64,000 nucleotides of DNA from DAIOEK01 sp036746315 (GCA_036746315.1 DAIOEK010000003.1:96726-160725), one strand, 5' to 3'. Positions 34,444 to 44,286 are shown, numbered from the stretch's first letter. The notes: generated by a model from the letters alone, not told the origin. A program made the numbers and translations.

Positions 34444-36924
34444 ATGAAATTTAGACTGATTTGTGGAATCATGCTGTTTGTTCTGTTAAGTGTTTCCTGT
34501 TCAACTGCTACCCCAACTAACGCCCCAACTCCTGAAATTGCTACTCCAATGGCAACCCCGGAACCAATTGCACTTATTTGGAATAAATCGATATTTTTTG
34601 ATCAACAAAATATGTACACTTTTTCAAATCCAGATAACGATACCAAATGGGATAATATAACCAATGGAAAAATAACCATTGACCGTGACATTCGCTGGAA
34701 TATTGAAATTCAAATTGAAAAACTTACAGAAGACATTGGTGATGCGAGCACCGGTATTTATATCGTTACCCCCTTACCAAATAACGATCGACAATCCATC
34801 TTTCTTGGTTACCAGTCCGGATCCTGGCATCTAGGATATGCCCCCAGCGGTGCAGAAGGATTAACAGTTTGGGAAACTTTGCGTTCACCCACTGAATTAT
34901 CCGGTAAATTTACGTTATCCATAACCTCTGACGGGAAAAAACTTGAGTTGATGGATGGCGATAAAGAAATCTATTCAAACACATTTAGCGAGAGGCTCTT
35001 TGAAAAAGGAGCCGCTTTATCCGCAATCGCACAAATTGGGCCTCAAACTGGCATATCCATTACATCCTATTCGCTTGAAGAAAAGCCTCAGTCAAATGAG
35101 CCTATCTCACAAATACCTTCTCCAGCTTCCACTGTTTCTGGCGAAAATTCTTTTATCATTCATGTTTCCCCGGATGGAAATGACTCAAACACAGGCTCTG
35201 CGGATTCACCATTAGCAAGTATCTCGCAAGCGCAGCAGATGATCCGACGGGTTAATACGAATATGACCGGACCCATCCATGTAATCCTTCATGGAGGGAA
35301 TTATTTTATTCCCGAGGCATTGGAATTTTCTGAGAATGACTCTGGACAAAATGGTTATCCTGTTATCTATGAAGCTGCAGAAGGTGAAACGCCAATTTTA
35401 ACAGGAGGTAAGTCTGTTACCGGTTGGCAAAAAGTGTCAGATTCAAACCTGTGGTTTGCTACACTTGCACCGGAAACAGAAATTTTCCGACAATTATATA
35501 TAAATGGCGTCCATGCCACCAGAGCAGCAATGGACAACCCCATCGTGGGAACAGCCTACGCAACTGGCGAATTCGGCGATAGAGATGGAATAATCGTGAA
35601 ATCCAACGCAATCCCTGATCTATCCAATCCAGAGAATGTTGAATTGCATTGGATCTATGATTGGAAAGATATGCGCCTTAAAGTAGCCAATATCCAGACC
35701 AACAAGGATGGGACAAAGACCATTTGGATGCAACAGCCAAGTTTTACCAACGCTCTGGCCATGCAGGAACCAAATTATAATTGGTATCCGGATTATAAAG
35801 TTCCTTTTTATATAGAAAATGCGCTTGAGTTAGTTTCAAAACCTGGACAATGGTATTATGATCAGAACAATCAAGTCGTCTATTACTATCCACTTGAAGG
35901 TGAAGACATGACCGTGGCACAGGTTATTATTCCCCAAACTCAGAATCTACTAGAAGTACGAGGAGGAGGGATCGGACACGAGTTACATGATCTTACTTTT
36001 AAAAATATTACTTTTGCTTATACAAATTGGAACCTTGCCAGTATCAATGGCACATTTGGAATCCAGGCTCAATACTTACTGAGTGATACATCTCAAAACA
36101 TGACCCCTGCCCATATAAATTTGTCATCTGTCAAAAATATTAATTTTGAGGCAGACCAGTTTATCCACATGGGGGCTGCTGCTATAGATTTAGGAAATAA
36201 CGTAACCAACACCCGGATTATTGGCAACCTCTTTTATGACATCGCAGATACCGCAGTCATAGTAGGTTCTTGGGAGGATGCGGAATTATCTTCTCCGCTT
36301 CAAGTTCAGCCTCAACAAATTACAATTTCAAATAATCTTATCGATTCAGCAGGTTCTGAATATCGTGGTGCCTCAGGCATCAACGCGTATTATGTGGCCA
36401 ATGTTCAGTTTTTACATAACGAGTTAAATAATCTGCCCTACACAGGGATTTCTCTGGGTTGGGGTTGGTTGGAAAAAACAGATTCAACAACATGCCACGA
36501 TAATACAGTTGCGTATAATCTTATAACAAATTATGCCCAGGTAGGCAGAGATGCGGGTGGAATATATACGCTTGGACAACAACCAGGAACAATGGTCAAC
36601 GATAATGTTTTCCGCAACATGAAAAATGATTATGCATGTTTATATCCTGATGCAGGATCAGCTTATATCACATTTACAAACAATGTTTGTGATTCTGCTC
36701 CCTACTGGGTGCATGTTTTTGCCGCCGCGACACATGATTTGATAATTGAAAACACCTACTCAAATGTTTCGCGAAGACAAAATCTTGGGGCAATCTCTTC
36801 GGTCAGTAAACCCATTCTTGTCACCAACCAAAACTGGCCCGAGGAAGCAAATCTCATCATCGCACAGGCAGGACTGGAAACTGATTACGCATACCTTAGG
36901 GATTGGTTGTCAGCTTTAAAATAA
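34444..36924 (+). CDS. Right-handed beta-helix lipoprotein, glycosidase/lyase-like
   Basis: 826 residues. Lipoprotein signal (lipobox SVSC), Pro/Thr linker, an N-terminal beta-sandwich-like domain (about 50-215), then HVSPDGNDSNTGSADSPLAS, the entry motif of parallel beta-helix carbohydrate enzymes. GGKSVTGWQKVSDSNLWFA and QLYINGVHATRA resemble GH141-like and related beta-helix glycosidases. The C-terminal half shows helix coils (IISNNLIDSAGSEYRG-like, ITNYAQVGRDAGGIY). Catalytic residues cannot be named from sequence alone. The gene is visibly AT-richer than the flanks, suggesting recent acquisition. GGGAGAGATAGT precedes the ATG. Confidence 0.75.
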   Translation: MKFRLICGIMLFVLLSVSCSTATPTNAPTPEIATPMATPEPIALIWNKSIFFDQQNMYTFSNPDNDTKWDNITNGKITIDRDIRWNIEIQIEKLTEDIGDASTGIYIVTPLPNNDRQSIFLGYQSGSWHLGYAPSGAEGLTVWETLRSPTELSGKFTLSITSDGKKLELMDGDKEIYSNTFSERLFEKGAALSAIAQIGPQTGISITSYSLEEKPQSNEPISQIPSPASTVSGENSFIIHVSPDGNDSNTGSADSPLASISQAQQMIRRVNTNMTGPIHVILHGGNYFIPEALEFSENDSGQNGYPVIYEAAEGETPILTGGKSVTGWQKVSDSNLWFATLAPETEIFRQLYINGVHATRAAMDNPIVGTAYATGEFGDRDGIIVKSNAIPDLSNPENVELHWIYDWKDMRLKVANIQTNKDGTKTIWMQQPSFTNALAMQEPNYNWYPDYKVPFYIENALELVSKPGQWYYDQNNQVVYYYPLEGEDMTVAQVIIPQTQNLLEVRGGGIGHELHDLTFKNITFAYTNWNLASINGTFGIQAQYLLSDTSQNMTPAHINLSSVKNINFEADQFIHMGAAAIDLGNNVTNTRIIGNLFYDIADTAVIVGSWEDAELSSPLQVQPQQITISNNLIDSAGSEYRGASGINAYYVANVQFLHNELNNLPYTGISLGWGWLEKTDSTTCHDNTVAYNLITNYAQVGRDAGGIYTLGQQPGTMVNDNVFRNMKNDYACLYPDAGSAYITFTNNVCDSAPYWVHVFAAATHDLIIENTYSNVSRRQNLGAISSVSKPILVTNQNWPEEANLIIAQAGLETDYAYLRDWLSALK

Positions 36925-37006
36925 AGTAATTTGCATTCAAATTTCTAAGTTTTTACTTCTAAAGGCTAAGCTTCTTAACACAAAATGGTAATATTTTCAT
37001 AACCTA

Positions 37007-37055
37007 TTGGATTCGCTCTTGGATCAATTTCTCTAAAGTCTAAAAGCGAATCCAA
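37007..37055. repeat. Inverted repeat downstream of the beta-helix gene
   Basis: 11-bp arms TTGGATTCGCT (37007-37017) and AGCGAATCCAA (37045-37055), perfect, with a 27-base spacer. No T-run follows. Could be a weak terminator stem or a relic end. Confidence 0.5.
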
Positions 37056-37135
37056 AAAGAAAGGGTCACAGAATTAGACTAATCAGATTCGAATTTTTTA
37101 ATTATTGGGGCAGAATCCCGGTCATATCACTCACC

Positions 37136-37167
37136 ACAAAAATGCCGGATGGTAAACCATCCGGCAT
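37136..37167 (-). terminator. Terminator of the kimA-like gene
   Basis: ATGCCGGATGG / CCATCCGGCAT stem with a 4-base loop; on the minus strand it is followed by TTTTTG. Confidence 0.85.
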
Positions 37168-37194
37168 CGATCTAGCTTGTCAATTGACTGGAAA

Positions 37195-39132
37195 TCAGAC
37201 CTGATATGGAACTTCGATGATCACAATCCCCGGTTTAAACAGCAGGGCAAAACGTAAAAGCAATGCCGTCTGGTTGTGCAGCAGGTTTTCCCACCAGTGT
37301 GAGGGAATGAATTGTGGTACCACAATGGTCAGCAATTCATGTGGAAGCTGCACGGCTTTGAGCTTTTCAACGTATTCGAGCAGGGGTTCAATCATCAATC
37401 GGTAAGGCGATTCAAGGATCACCAGGCGGCTGCCCTCGCCGAATTGTTCCCATTTTTCGCGCACCTTTTGCGATTCCAGCGGGTCAATGGAGATATGAAC
37501 CGAAGTAACATCGTCCGAAAGACTGCGGGCATACTTCAATGCGATCAGCGACCCTTTATGCACTCCTGCCAGTAGAACAATGACCCTATGTCGGGACATA
37601 TGAATCGTGTCTTTATAATTGTCGAGTGATAATTTTCGTGCCAGAGCGCTGTAATGACGGTGAATACTAAAGAAGAAGATGACCAAAACTGGGATCAGGA
37701 TCACAATGACCCATGCGCCATCATGAAATTTGGTTATCGCAAATACGATCATCACAATAAAAGTCAATATGGAACCAAGACCATTGATAACCATCTTGAA
37801 TTTCCAGCGTTGATCGAATTTGAGTATGGAACCCGCCTCAACAACTTCCTTACCCCTGGCAAGATGCCCGGATTTCCACCAGCGGCGGGACATCCCCGCC
37901 TGTGAAATGGTAAAAGATAGGAAAACGCCGATCGCGTAAAGCGGAATCAGTCGGGTTACGCTTGCCTGGAATAGAACGATCAGGATGGATGCCAGAACCG
38001 CCAGAGCCATAATTCCCTTGGAATAGACCAGGCGGCTTCCGCGAAAAGTCAACTGCCGGGGAAGGTAACCATCCCCCGCAGCGAGCGCGCCCAAACGCGG
38101 AAAGTCTGCAAAAGCGGTATTTGCAGCCATGATCAGGATCACTGCAGTGCCGGCGATCACCGCCAGGTAGAGGATGCCCTGTCCGCCATAGATCGTCCTC
38201 GCCAATTGGGAGATCACCGTTTCAGCTTCGGATGGCACGGCGCCAATTTTTCCCACCATGAATGAGATGCTCAAAAAGAGGGAAGCCAGAATAAAAGCCA
38301 TCCAAATCAGGGTGATTCCCGCGTTTTTGCTGCGCGGCTCTTTGAAAGCGGTAATCCCGTTGGAGATTGCCTCGATACCGGTTAATGCTGCTGTACCGCT
38401 GGAAAAAGCGTGTAAAAGCAGGAAAGGCGTAATTACCTGCGCAACCTCCTCGATATCCATGGCGGGAGGATTGACCACGACGCCCAGCGACCCCGTGAAA
38501 TATCTGAAGAATCCAACACCGACTGTCAGGAACATAGCCAGAATAAAATAGAATGTTGGCACCGCAAACGCGGCACCTGATTCTTTCACCCCGCGCAGGT
38601 TAATGAGCATGATCAGCATCACCAACCCGACGCCCATATGCACCCGGAACGGATACAATCCGGGGAAAGCAGAGGTAATCTGCGCCACACCGGAGGAGAT
38701 GGAAACGGCGACAGTGAGAATGTAATCGGTTAGAAGAGCTGCGCCTGCTGTTTGTGCGGGCAATTCACCCAGGTTGTCACGCGCCACGATATATGCGCCG
38801 CCTCCGCCCGGGTAAGCGTGAATGGTCTGCTCATAAGAGATGGTGACGATTGCCATCAGGGAGACAATGGCGATGGAAATGGGAAATACATAGCTAAGCG
38901 CTGCCGTGCCAGCCACCGCCAGGATCATCATGATTTCCTGCGTTGCATAGGCGGTGGATGACAGCGCATCTGAGGCAAATACTGCCAGACCGATTGCCTT
39001 GCCAATCGTTTGGTGCGGTGCATCTGCTGTCTGCAGGGGGTTGCCAATAAACCAGTTTCGCCAGGTTCGTTTAGGTCGGGTGGTTACTTCATGATTGATG
39101 ACAGTAGTGCCGTAAAGTGTTTCATTGATCAT
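37195..39132 (-). CDS. kimA: KimA-type APC-superfamily potassium importer
   Basis: 645 residues: ~12 TM helices (APC fold) and a ~150-residue C-terminal cytosolic domain. Motifs follow B. subtilis KimA closely: FIGNPLQTADA, ASDALSSTAYATQEI, AYPGGGGAYIVARDNLGE, LLTDYILTVAVSISSGV, AFSSGTAALTGIEAISN, and in the C-domain VHISIDPLESQKV, PQFIPSHWWENLLHNQTALLLR. KimA is a proton-coupled high-affinity K+ importer inhibited by c-di-AMP. Directly downstream of a KdpE/KdpD-like pair, so potassium-responsive control is likely. The substrate is inferred from family; a general amino acid permease is the alternative. Confidence 0.8.
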   Translation of the reverse strand: MINETLYGTTVINHEVTTRPKRTWRNWFIGNPLQTADAPHQTIGKAIGLAVFASDALSSTAYATQEIMMILAVAGTAALSYVFPISIAIVSLMAIVTISYEQTIHAYPGGGGAYIVARDNLGELPAQTAGAALLTDYILTVAVSISSGVAQITSAFPGLYPFRVHMGVGLVMLIMLINLRGVKESGAAFAVPTFYFILAMFLTVGVGFFRYFTGSLGVVVNPPAMDIEEVAQVITPFLLLHAFSSGTAALTGIEAISNGITAFKEPRSKNAGITLIWMAFILASLFLSISFMVGKIGAVPSEAETVISQLARTIYGGQGILYLAVIAGTAVILIMAANTAFADFPRLGALAAGDGYLPRQLTFRGSRLVYSKGIMALAVLASILIVLFQASVTRLIPLYAIGVFLSFTISQAGMSRRWWKSGHLARGKEVVEAGSILKFDQRWKFKMVINGLGSILTFIVMIVFAITKFHDGAWVIVILIPVLVIFFFSIHRHYSALARKLSLDNYKDTIHMSRHRVIVLLAGVHKGSLIALKYARSLSDDVTSVHISIDPLESQKVREKWEQFGEGSRLVILESPYRLMIEPLLEYVEKLKAVQLPHELLTIVVPQFIPSHWWENLLHNQTALLLRFALLFKPGIVIIEVPYQV

Positions 39133-39186
39133 TTTTTACTTGCTTTCCAATATTTTCGCCAATAATGCGGTGAATTCTTAAAGAAA

Positions 39187-39211
39187 CATATGCCTGTATG
39201 ACAGGCATATG
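39187..39211. promoter_or_regulatory. Palindrome between kdpE-like and kimA-like genes
   Basis: CATATGCCTGT (39187-39197) and ACAGGCATATG (39201-39211) flank ATG. On the minus strand it lies 81 bases after the regulator stop and 55 bases before the transporter start and is followed by TTTCTTT. It could be an intercistronic terminator or an operator for the KdpE-like regulator. Confidence 0.5.
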
Positions 39212-39292
39212 AATTCTAATTTTCATATAATCTGGAATCGTTAATAAGCTATTAATGAATTGGTGAAAAAAATAAATGAAAAATAAAAGAAA

Positions 39293-39982
39293 TCAGGCGA
39301 TGAACCGGTAGCCAATTCCCGATTCCGTAATGATGAGCTGTGGATTATGTGGATCAACTTCGATCTTTTGACGCAATTGGCGGATGTATACCCGCAGATA
39401 TTCCATCTGGCTGCTGTCGCTGTAGCCCCACACCTGCTCAAGGATCGATTTATGGGTTAAAACCCTGCCGGCATTCCCCGCCAGGTAAGCCAGCAACTTG
39501 TACTCAGTGGTGGAAAGCTTGATCAGTTCACCATCCCGGGTTACCAGTTGATTGGAAAGATCGATTACCAGCGATCCGGCATTAATTAAATTACTCTTGA
39601 TGCTGTTGATCCTGGCGTGATGCCGCTGGGCAACCCGAATCCGCGCCAGCAGTTCATCAACCCCAAAAGGTTTGGTCAGGTAATCATCTGCACCGGCATC
39701 GAGTGCCGCTACTTTTTCAGCCTCATTATCATGTGCCGATAGAATGATGATCGGAATATCCGTCCATTCTCTTACTTTGCGGCAAACATCCACGCCGCTC
39801 ATATCCGGCAAACCAAGGTCCAGAATAATCACATCCGGTTGAGTGGCGGCTGCCAGGGCAATACCCGTATCACCGTTTTCTGCGGTGGTCAGCTTGTAGT
39901 TCTGTTGCCCCAGAATGGTCTTTAACGCCCGCAGAATTTGCTGTTCGTCATCGATGACCAAAATATGCGGTTGATTCGTCAT
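39293..39982 (-). CDS. kdpE: KdpE-like response regulator
   Basis: 229 residues, OmpR type. Receiver: VIDDEQQILRALKTIL (KdpE-style), phospho-Asp in DVIILDLGLPDMSG, Lys in DYLTKPFGVDELLARIRVA. DNA-binding: KLSTTEYKLLAYLAGNAGRVLTHKSILEQVWG and RVYIRQLRQKIE, ending ITESGIGYRFIA, all typical of KdpE. It overlaps the kinase gene by 4 bases. No kdpFABC genes are in the window; the next gene is a KimA-type transporter. Confidence 0.88.
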   Translation of the reverse strand: MTNQPHILVIDDEQQILRALKTILGQQNYKLTTAENGDTGIALAAATQPDVIILDLGLPDMSGVDVCRKVREWTDIPIIILSAHDNEAEKVAALDAGADDYLTKPFGVDELLARIRVAQRHHARINSIKSNLINAGSLVIDLSNQLVTRDGELIKLSTTEYKLLAYLAGNAGRVLTHKSILEQVWGYSDSSQMEYLRVYIRQLRQKIEVDPHNPQLIITESGIGYRFIA

Positions 39983-41445
39983 GATATCTCTTCCTCAACA
40001 GCCGGCAGCACCGGTTCCATTCCATTCCAACTTAACGGTATCTCAAAATGAAATGCCACACCTGTCGGCAGATTTTCCGCCCAAATGCTTCCGCCGTGTG
40101 CTTCCACGATTCCCTTGCAGATCGATAACCCCAATCCTGTGCCCTGGGATGTGTCCCTGCCTTGAATTGGATAGAACTTCTCGAAGACATGATCCAGCAT
40201 ATTTTCCTGGATGGTGGGCCCCTGGTTACTTACGGTGACGTGCATGCTGCTTTCGTTGACATACGCATGGATGGCTATTTCCGTTTGAGCCGGCGTATAT
40301 TTTATACTGTTCCTGACCAGATTAATGATCACCTGTTCGAGCAGAACAGCATCCACCGAAATCAGTGGCAAATCATCAGGCACATCTACGCGAATAGGAT
40401 GATCGCCGCTCATGCGGTGCAAGTGCCGCAATCCGGTATCTACGATTTCTGCAATCGAGTTCCACTGCCGCTGCAATTTCAGCGCCCCGGCTTCGATGCG
40501 CGACATGTTGAGCAGGTTACCCACCAATTGCGCCATGGTCTCCGTTTCTTCCAACAACAAGGATTCTAATTCCTGCCGGGCTTCTTTGCCCAGGATCACA
40601 TTTGGGTTGAACAGGCTTGTGGCTGCCGCTTGAATGGAAGCCAGCGGAGTCCGCAACTCATGAGAAACGGAAGAAAGGATTGCCGTTTTCAGTTTGTCGC
40701 TCTCTTCGAGAATGCGCGTTCGGGTCTGCTGGGATGCCAGAATGGAACGGTCCAGTGCCAGGGCGCCCTGGCTGGCAATGGTCTGTATCAATCGTTCCTC
40801 ATCCGGTTTCAACCTGCCGGTTCGATTCCTGATCCTGATCTCGCCATGCTGTTTATTGGCAGTGGAGATGGGAACACGGATTGCAATTTGTTCATCTGAA
40901 TTGTGATCACCCTTTTCTGGTTCCTGGATGTGTGATCGCATTCCCTCCGTTTGAATATCCACCTCGATGTTTTCCTGCGGAAACAAACCCGATAACTTTT
41001 GCGCCAGAATCCGGGTGATATCGGGCACTTCGATCCTCCCGGCTAATTCCACGCCCAGTTCATATAATTGCAAGGCTTCCAGTTCGCGCATCTCCACCCG
41101 GCGCAGGTTTTGCTGGCTCCGTAGAATCAACCCCCCGATGATCATCGCCACCCCCAGAAAGACCAGCAAAACCAACAGGTCCTGGGCATGGTTCACCCGC
41201 AACGTGTAATAAGGTGAAATGAAGAAATAATTGAAAATCAGAAAGGAAAGCACTGACGCTGTGGTTCCCGCCAGTCTGCCCAGCAGGGAAACACTGAGCA
41301 CCACCGGGATCAGGAATAACAGCGCCACCACCGAAGTGGAGAGAATGCTGCGCAATAGTATCAGAATGAATGCTGACAGGGCTACAATTCCTACTGCCAG
41401 CAATATTTGCAAAATCTCTTTAAAAATACTGCGTACGCGATTCAT
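39979..41445 (-). CDS. KdpD-like sensor kinase lacking the N-terminal KdpD domain
   Basis: About 488 residues from ATG 41445 (a GTG at 41493 would add 16 residues but lies upstream of the predicted promoter -10). Four TM helices of the DUF4118 type (LRSILSTSVVALLFLIPVVL, YFFISPYYTLRVNHAQDLLVLLVFL core), a GAF-like domain, H-box SVSHELRTPLASIQAA, N-box NSIKYTP, G2 GTGLGLSICKGIVEAHGG. The ~380-residue KdpD/UspA N-terminus with its Walker motif is absent, so this is a truncated KdpD form. Confidence 0.88.
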   Translation of the reverse strand: MNRVRSIFKEILQILLAVGIVALSAFILILLRSILSTSVVALLFLIPVVLSVSLLGRLAGTTASVLSFLIFNYFFISPYYTLRVNHAQDLLVLLVFLGVAMIIGGLILRSQQNLRRVEMRELEALQLYELGVELAGRIEVPDITRILAQKLSGLFPQENIEVDIQTEGMRSHIQEPEKGDHNSDEQIAIRVPISTANKQHGEIRIRNRTGRLKPDEERLIQTIASQGALALDRSILASQQTRTRILEESDKLKTAILSSVSHELRTPLASIQAAATSLFNPNVILGKEARQELESLLLEETETMAQLVGNLLNMSRIEAGALKLQRQWNSIAEIVDTGLRHLHRMSGDHPIRVDVPDDLPLISVDAVLLEQVIINLVRNSIKYTPAQTEIAIHAYVNESSMHVTVSNQGPTIQENMLDHVFEKFYPIQGRDTSQGTGLGLSICKGIVEAHGGSIWAENLPTGVAFHFEIPLSWNGMEPVLPAVEEEIS

Positions 41446-41452
41446 ATAGTAG

Positions 41453-41480
41453 ATTATATGGTAATCCTCATTAAGGTAAA
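41453..41480 (-). promoter_or_regulatory. kdpDE-like operon promoter, possibly leaderless
   Basis: Minus-strand TTTACC (41480-41475), 16-bp spacer, TATAAT (41458-41453). The expected start is at about 41446, next to the ATG at 41445, so the mRNA may lack a leader. Confidence 0.55.
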
Positions 41481-41717
41481 TATGTCGATTCACGAATATA
41501 TAGACTGAGTAACTTCCATTGGTAGTTAAGTAATATCTTTTTAGCCATGGCTAGTTCAATCCAATTATTCATAGAACATATGTTGCATTTTTGAAATATT
41601 GTGGTATCATCTGTTCTGAAATATTGTTGTCCGCCCCGCGACTTATTCTCATCCTGTGCGTAATTCAATAGCAGCTATTTGTTTCTAATTGAAATTCAAA
41701 TGCTTTTTTGAGGAATC

Positions 41718-42707
41718 ATGAACGCCATTGAAGTTGTCCATCTGCGTCGTATTTACCGCCCCAAAACGGGTGTGTTCCGCCAGACCGTCAAAGAAGTTCA
41801 GGCAGTCAGGGATGTGTCTTTCGAAGTCGCCCAGGGCGAACTGTTCGGGCTGGTAGGCCCAAATGGTGCCGGTAAAACCACCACCATCAAAATGCTCACC
41901 ACCCTGCTCATCCCCACCGCCGGGTATGCGCTTGTGCAGGGCTACGATGTCGTCAAAAGCGCCAACGACGTGCGCAAGCTGATCGGCTTCATCTTTGGCG
42001 GCGAGCGCGGGCTGTATTGGCGTCTGTCTGGCATCGACAATCTACGCTATTTTGCAAGCCTTTACCATGTCGATCCCGCCGTCAGCAAAAAGCGTATTCC
42101 CTACCTGTTGGAGTTGGTTGGGTTGAAGGATCGCGGAAACGAACGTGTCGAAGGCTATTCGCGCGGCATGAAGCAGCGTCTGCATGTTGCCCGTACCCTG
42201 CTGCACGACCCGCAGATTCTCTTCCTCGACGAACCCACCATCGGGCTCGACCCGGTTGGCGCCCGCGAATTTCGGCAGGTCATCCGCTCGCTGCAAAGCG
42301 AGAAAAAAACTATCCTGCTCACCACCCACTATATGTTCGAGGCGGATGAACTGTGCCAGCGCATTGGTGTCATCAACCTGGGGAATATGGTGGCGCTCGA
42401 TACGCCTGCCAATCTGAAACGCCATGTGGCTGACCTTTCAGTGATCGAGGTGGAACTATTTGGCGCCAACGCCAACCTGGTCAATGCCATCCGTGAATTA
42501 GCCTTTGTGGATACTGTCCAGGTGGAAGACCGCGAGCAGAGGCAATCGATGATGGTGCAAACTAAACTTGGCGCTGAAGCGGTCCCTGAACTGCTTCGGC
42601 ATTTGGGAAGCATCAAGGTCGGCCGGGTACAGGTCCGCGAACCCACCCTGGAAGATGCCTACGTTCGCCTGGTGGGAGGAGATCACCATGATCAGGCTGG
42701 TAACTAA
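41718..42707 (+). CDS. ABC-2 type exporter ATPase
   Basis: 329 residues. Walker A GPNGAGKTTTIKML, the subfamily marker IFGGERGLYWRLSGIDNLRYF, signature YSRGMKQRL, Walker B LFLDEPTIGLDP, H-loop TTHYM. The C-terminal ~80 residues form the accessory domain typical of drug/lantibiotic-type exporters. TGAGGA precedes the ATG. It overlaps the first permease gene by 20 bases; the three genes form an exporter with two non-identical permeases. Confidence 0.92.
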   Translation: MNAIEVVHLRRIYRPKTGVFRQTVKEVQAVRDVSFEVAQGELFGLVGPNGAGKTTTIKMLTTLLIPTAGYALVQGYDVVKSANDVRKLIGFIFGGERGLYWRLSGIDNLRYFASLYHVDPAVSKKRIPYLLELVGLKDRGNERVEGYSRGMKQRLHVARTLLHDPQILFLDEPTIGLDPVGAREFRQVIRSLQSEKKTILLTTHYMFEADELCQRIGVINLGNMVALDTPANLKRHVADLSVIEVELFGANANLVNAIRELAFVDTVQVEDREQRQSMMVQTKLGAEAVPELLRHLGSIKVGRVQVREPTLEDAYVRLVGGDHHDQAGN

Positions 42708-43482
42708 ATACTGGCGTACCATGTTGATGGTTGCCAACATCACTTTCCGCCTCCAGGTGATGGACACCTTCATCCTGTTTGGCATCCTGGTACAGCCCAT
42801 GATCATCGCGCTGCTGGCAATGTGGATGCTGCAGGGCAAGGGCGCCGATGCCGCTATTTTTGTAGTGGTTGGCAGCGGCATGACCGGGCTTTGGTCCACG
42901 CTCCTTTTTGTCGGAGGTAACAGCATCAATGATGAACGCTGGGAAGGAACGCTGGAATCCCTCATCGCTGTGCCCACACCACTATCTTTGATCATCTTTA
43001 GCAAAAATATTGCCAGTGTAGTGCAGTCGCTCCTATCAATGATCGTATCTTATTTATTCATCTCGTTTGCGTTCAACTATCCGTTGCATTTGAATAATCC
43101 GCTTCTCTTCTTCATCTCGCTTGTCTTCACCATCTTCGCGTTCATCTGCTTTGGGTTGATCCTTTCGCCTATCTTCCTGGTAAGTCCGGGTGTGCATCGC
43201 TTTCAAAACGCCATGGAGTTCCCGGTTTACATTCTCAGCGGATTCCTCTTTCCCATTATTCTGCTGCCCGGGTGGACGACTCCCATCAGTTACCTGCTGC
43301 CCACCTATTGGGCTGCCGAAGCACTTCACGGCACATCCTCCGGTCACGCCACCTTCGAACAGATCCTGTTCTATTGGGCGATGCTTATCGTTTTCTCGCT
43401 TCTTTACCTGATCGGCGCCAACCTGCTATTCAAACGCGTTCTGGTGAAAGCGCGCAAAGATGCCTCCCTGAGTCTGGAATAA
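42688..43482 (+). CDS. ABC-2 exporter permease 1
   Basis: 264 residues from ATG 42688, which has GGGAGGAG upstream; the open frame begins at 42568 but that part overlaps the ATPase gene. Six TM helices; DERWEGTLESLIAVPTPLSLI is the conserved cytoplasmic coupling motif of ABC-2 permeases. Substrate unknown. Confidence 0.88.
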   Translation: MIRLVTKYWRTMLMVANITFRLQVMDTFILFGILVQPMIIALLAMWMLQGKGADAAIFVVVGSGMTGLWSTLLFVGGNSINDERWEGTLESLIAVPTPLSLIIFSKNIASVVQSLLSMIVSYLFISFAFNYPLHLNNPLLFFISLVFTIFAFICFGLILSPIFLVSPGVHRFQNAMEFPVYILSGFLFPIILLPGWTTPISYLLPTYWAAEALHGTSSGHATFEQILFYWAMLIVFSLLYLIGANLLFKRVLVKARKDASLSLE

Positions 43483-43485
43483 TTT

Positions 43486-44286
43486 ATGAATACCATAACC
43501 ATGAATTTGAGGCTTTTCTGGCAGGGTACCATCCTGTCGTATATTGCTCTGTTTCGCTGGCTGCGTCCAATCACCTACCTCGCCTCCAAGATCGTCATGC
43601 CCCTGGCTCAAATCCTCTTCTTCACCTTTCTGGGTTCCTATGCCAGCGGGCAGCAGAATGCGTCGTTCTACATCATCGGTAACGCCGTACAGTTGGCAGC
43701 GGTCTCGGGGATTTTCGGTGTGACCATGAGCATCGGCGGTGACCGCTGGGAGGGCACCCTGCCCTATCTGTTCGGTACACCCGCCAATCGCATGATGCTC
43801 TTTTTCGGGCGTGCTTTCATGCACATCATCGATGGCTTTCTCGGTGTATTCATTGGTCTCGGTTGGGGATGGTTGCTTTTGGGTGTGGATTACTCGCACA
43901 CGCATTTGGGCGCGTTGGCACTGACCATTCTGATTACCACCTTCAGCACAGCCGGGCTCGGTTTGTTGATGGGCTGTGTCAGCCTCATCACCGCCAACGT
44001 CATGTTCGTCAACAATACGGTTTACTTCCTGTTGCTCCTGTTTTCCGGCGCCAATGTCCCACTCGACACCATGCCCGCCTGGATGCTGGCTGTATCCAAT
44101 GTATTGCCCCTCACCCGCGGTATCGCCTCTGCCCGCGCTCTGATCAGCGGTCAGCCTTTTTCTGCGGTAAGCTCACTTTTATTGGGAGAATTTCTGATCG
44201 GCTGTGGTTACTTGCTGGCCGGATATCTGCTTTTCCGTTGGTTCGAAACTCAGGCGCGTATGCGCGGGACACTGGAAACCGTCTAA
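43486..44286 (+). CDS. ABC-2 exporter permease 2
   Basis: 266 residues, six TM helices, with the same coupling motif GGDRWEGTLPYLFGTPANRMM as permease 1, so the two arose by duplication. Starts 3 bases after permease 1. Its stop overlaps the convergent CPBP gene by 4 bases. Confidence 0.88.
   Translation: MNTITMNLRLFWQGTILSYIALFRWLRPITYLASKIVMPLAQILFFTFLGSYASGQQNASFYIIGNAVQLAAVSGIFGVTMSIGGDRWEGTLPYLFGTPANRMMLFFGRAFMHIIDGFLGVFIGLGWGWLLLGVDYSHTHLGALALTILITTFSTAGLGLLMGCVSLITANVMFVNNTVYFLLLLFSGANVPLDTMPAWMLAVSNVLPLTRGIASARALISGQPFSAVSSLLLGEFLIGCGYLLAGYLLFRWFETQARMRGTLETV

Noticed and set aside
33710..37140. Insertion sequence around the beta-helix gene
   Set aside because: Palindromes at 34131 and 37007 are different sequences, and no transposase or target duplication is visible.
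39133..39292. c-di-AMP (ydaO) riboswitch before the kimA-like gene, as in Bacillus
   Set aside because: Only ~160 bases with one palindrome; the multi-helix ydaO core is not visible.
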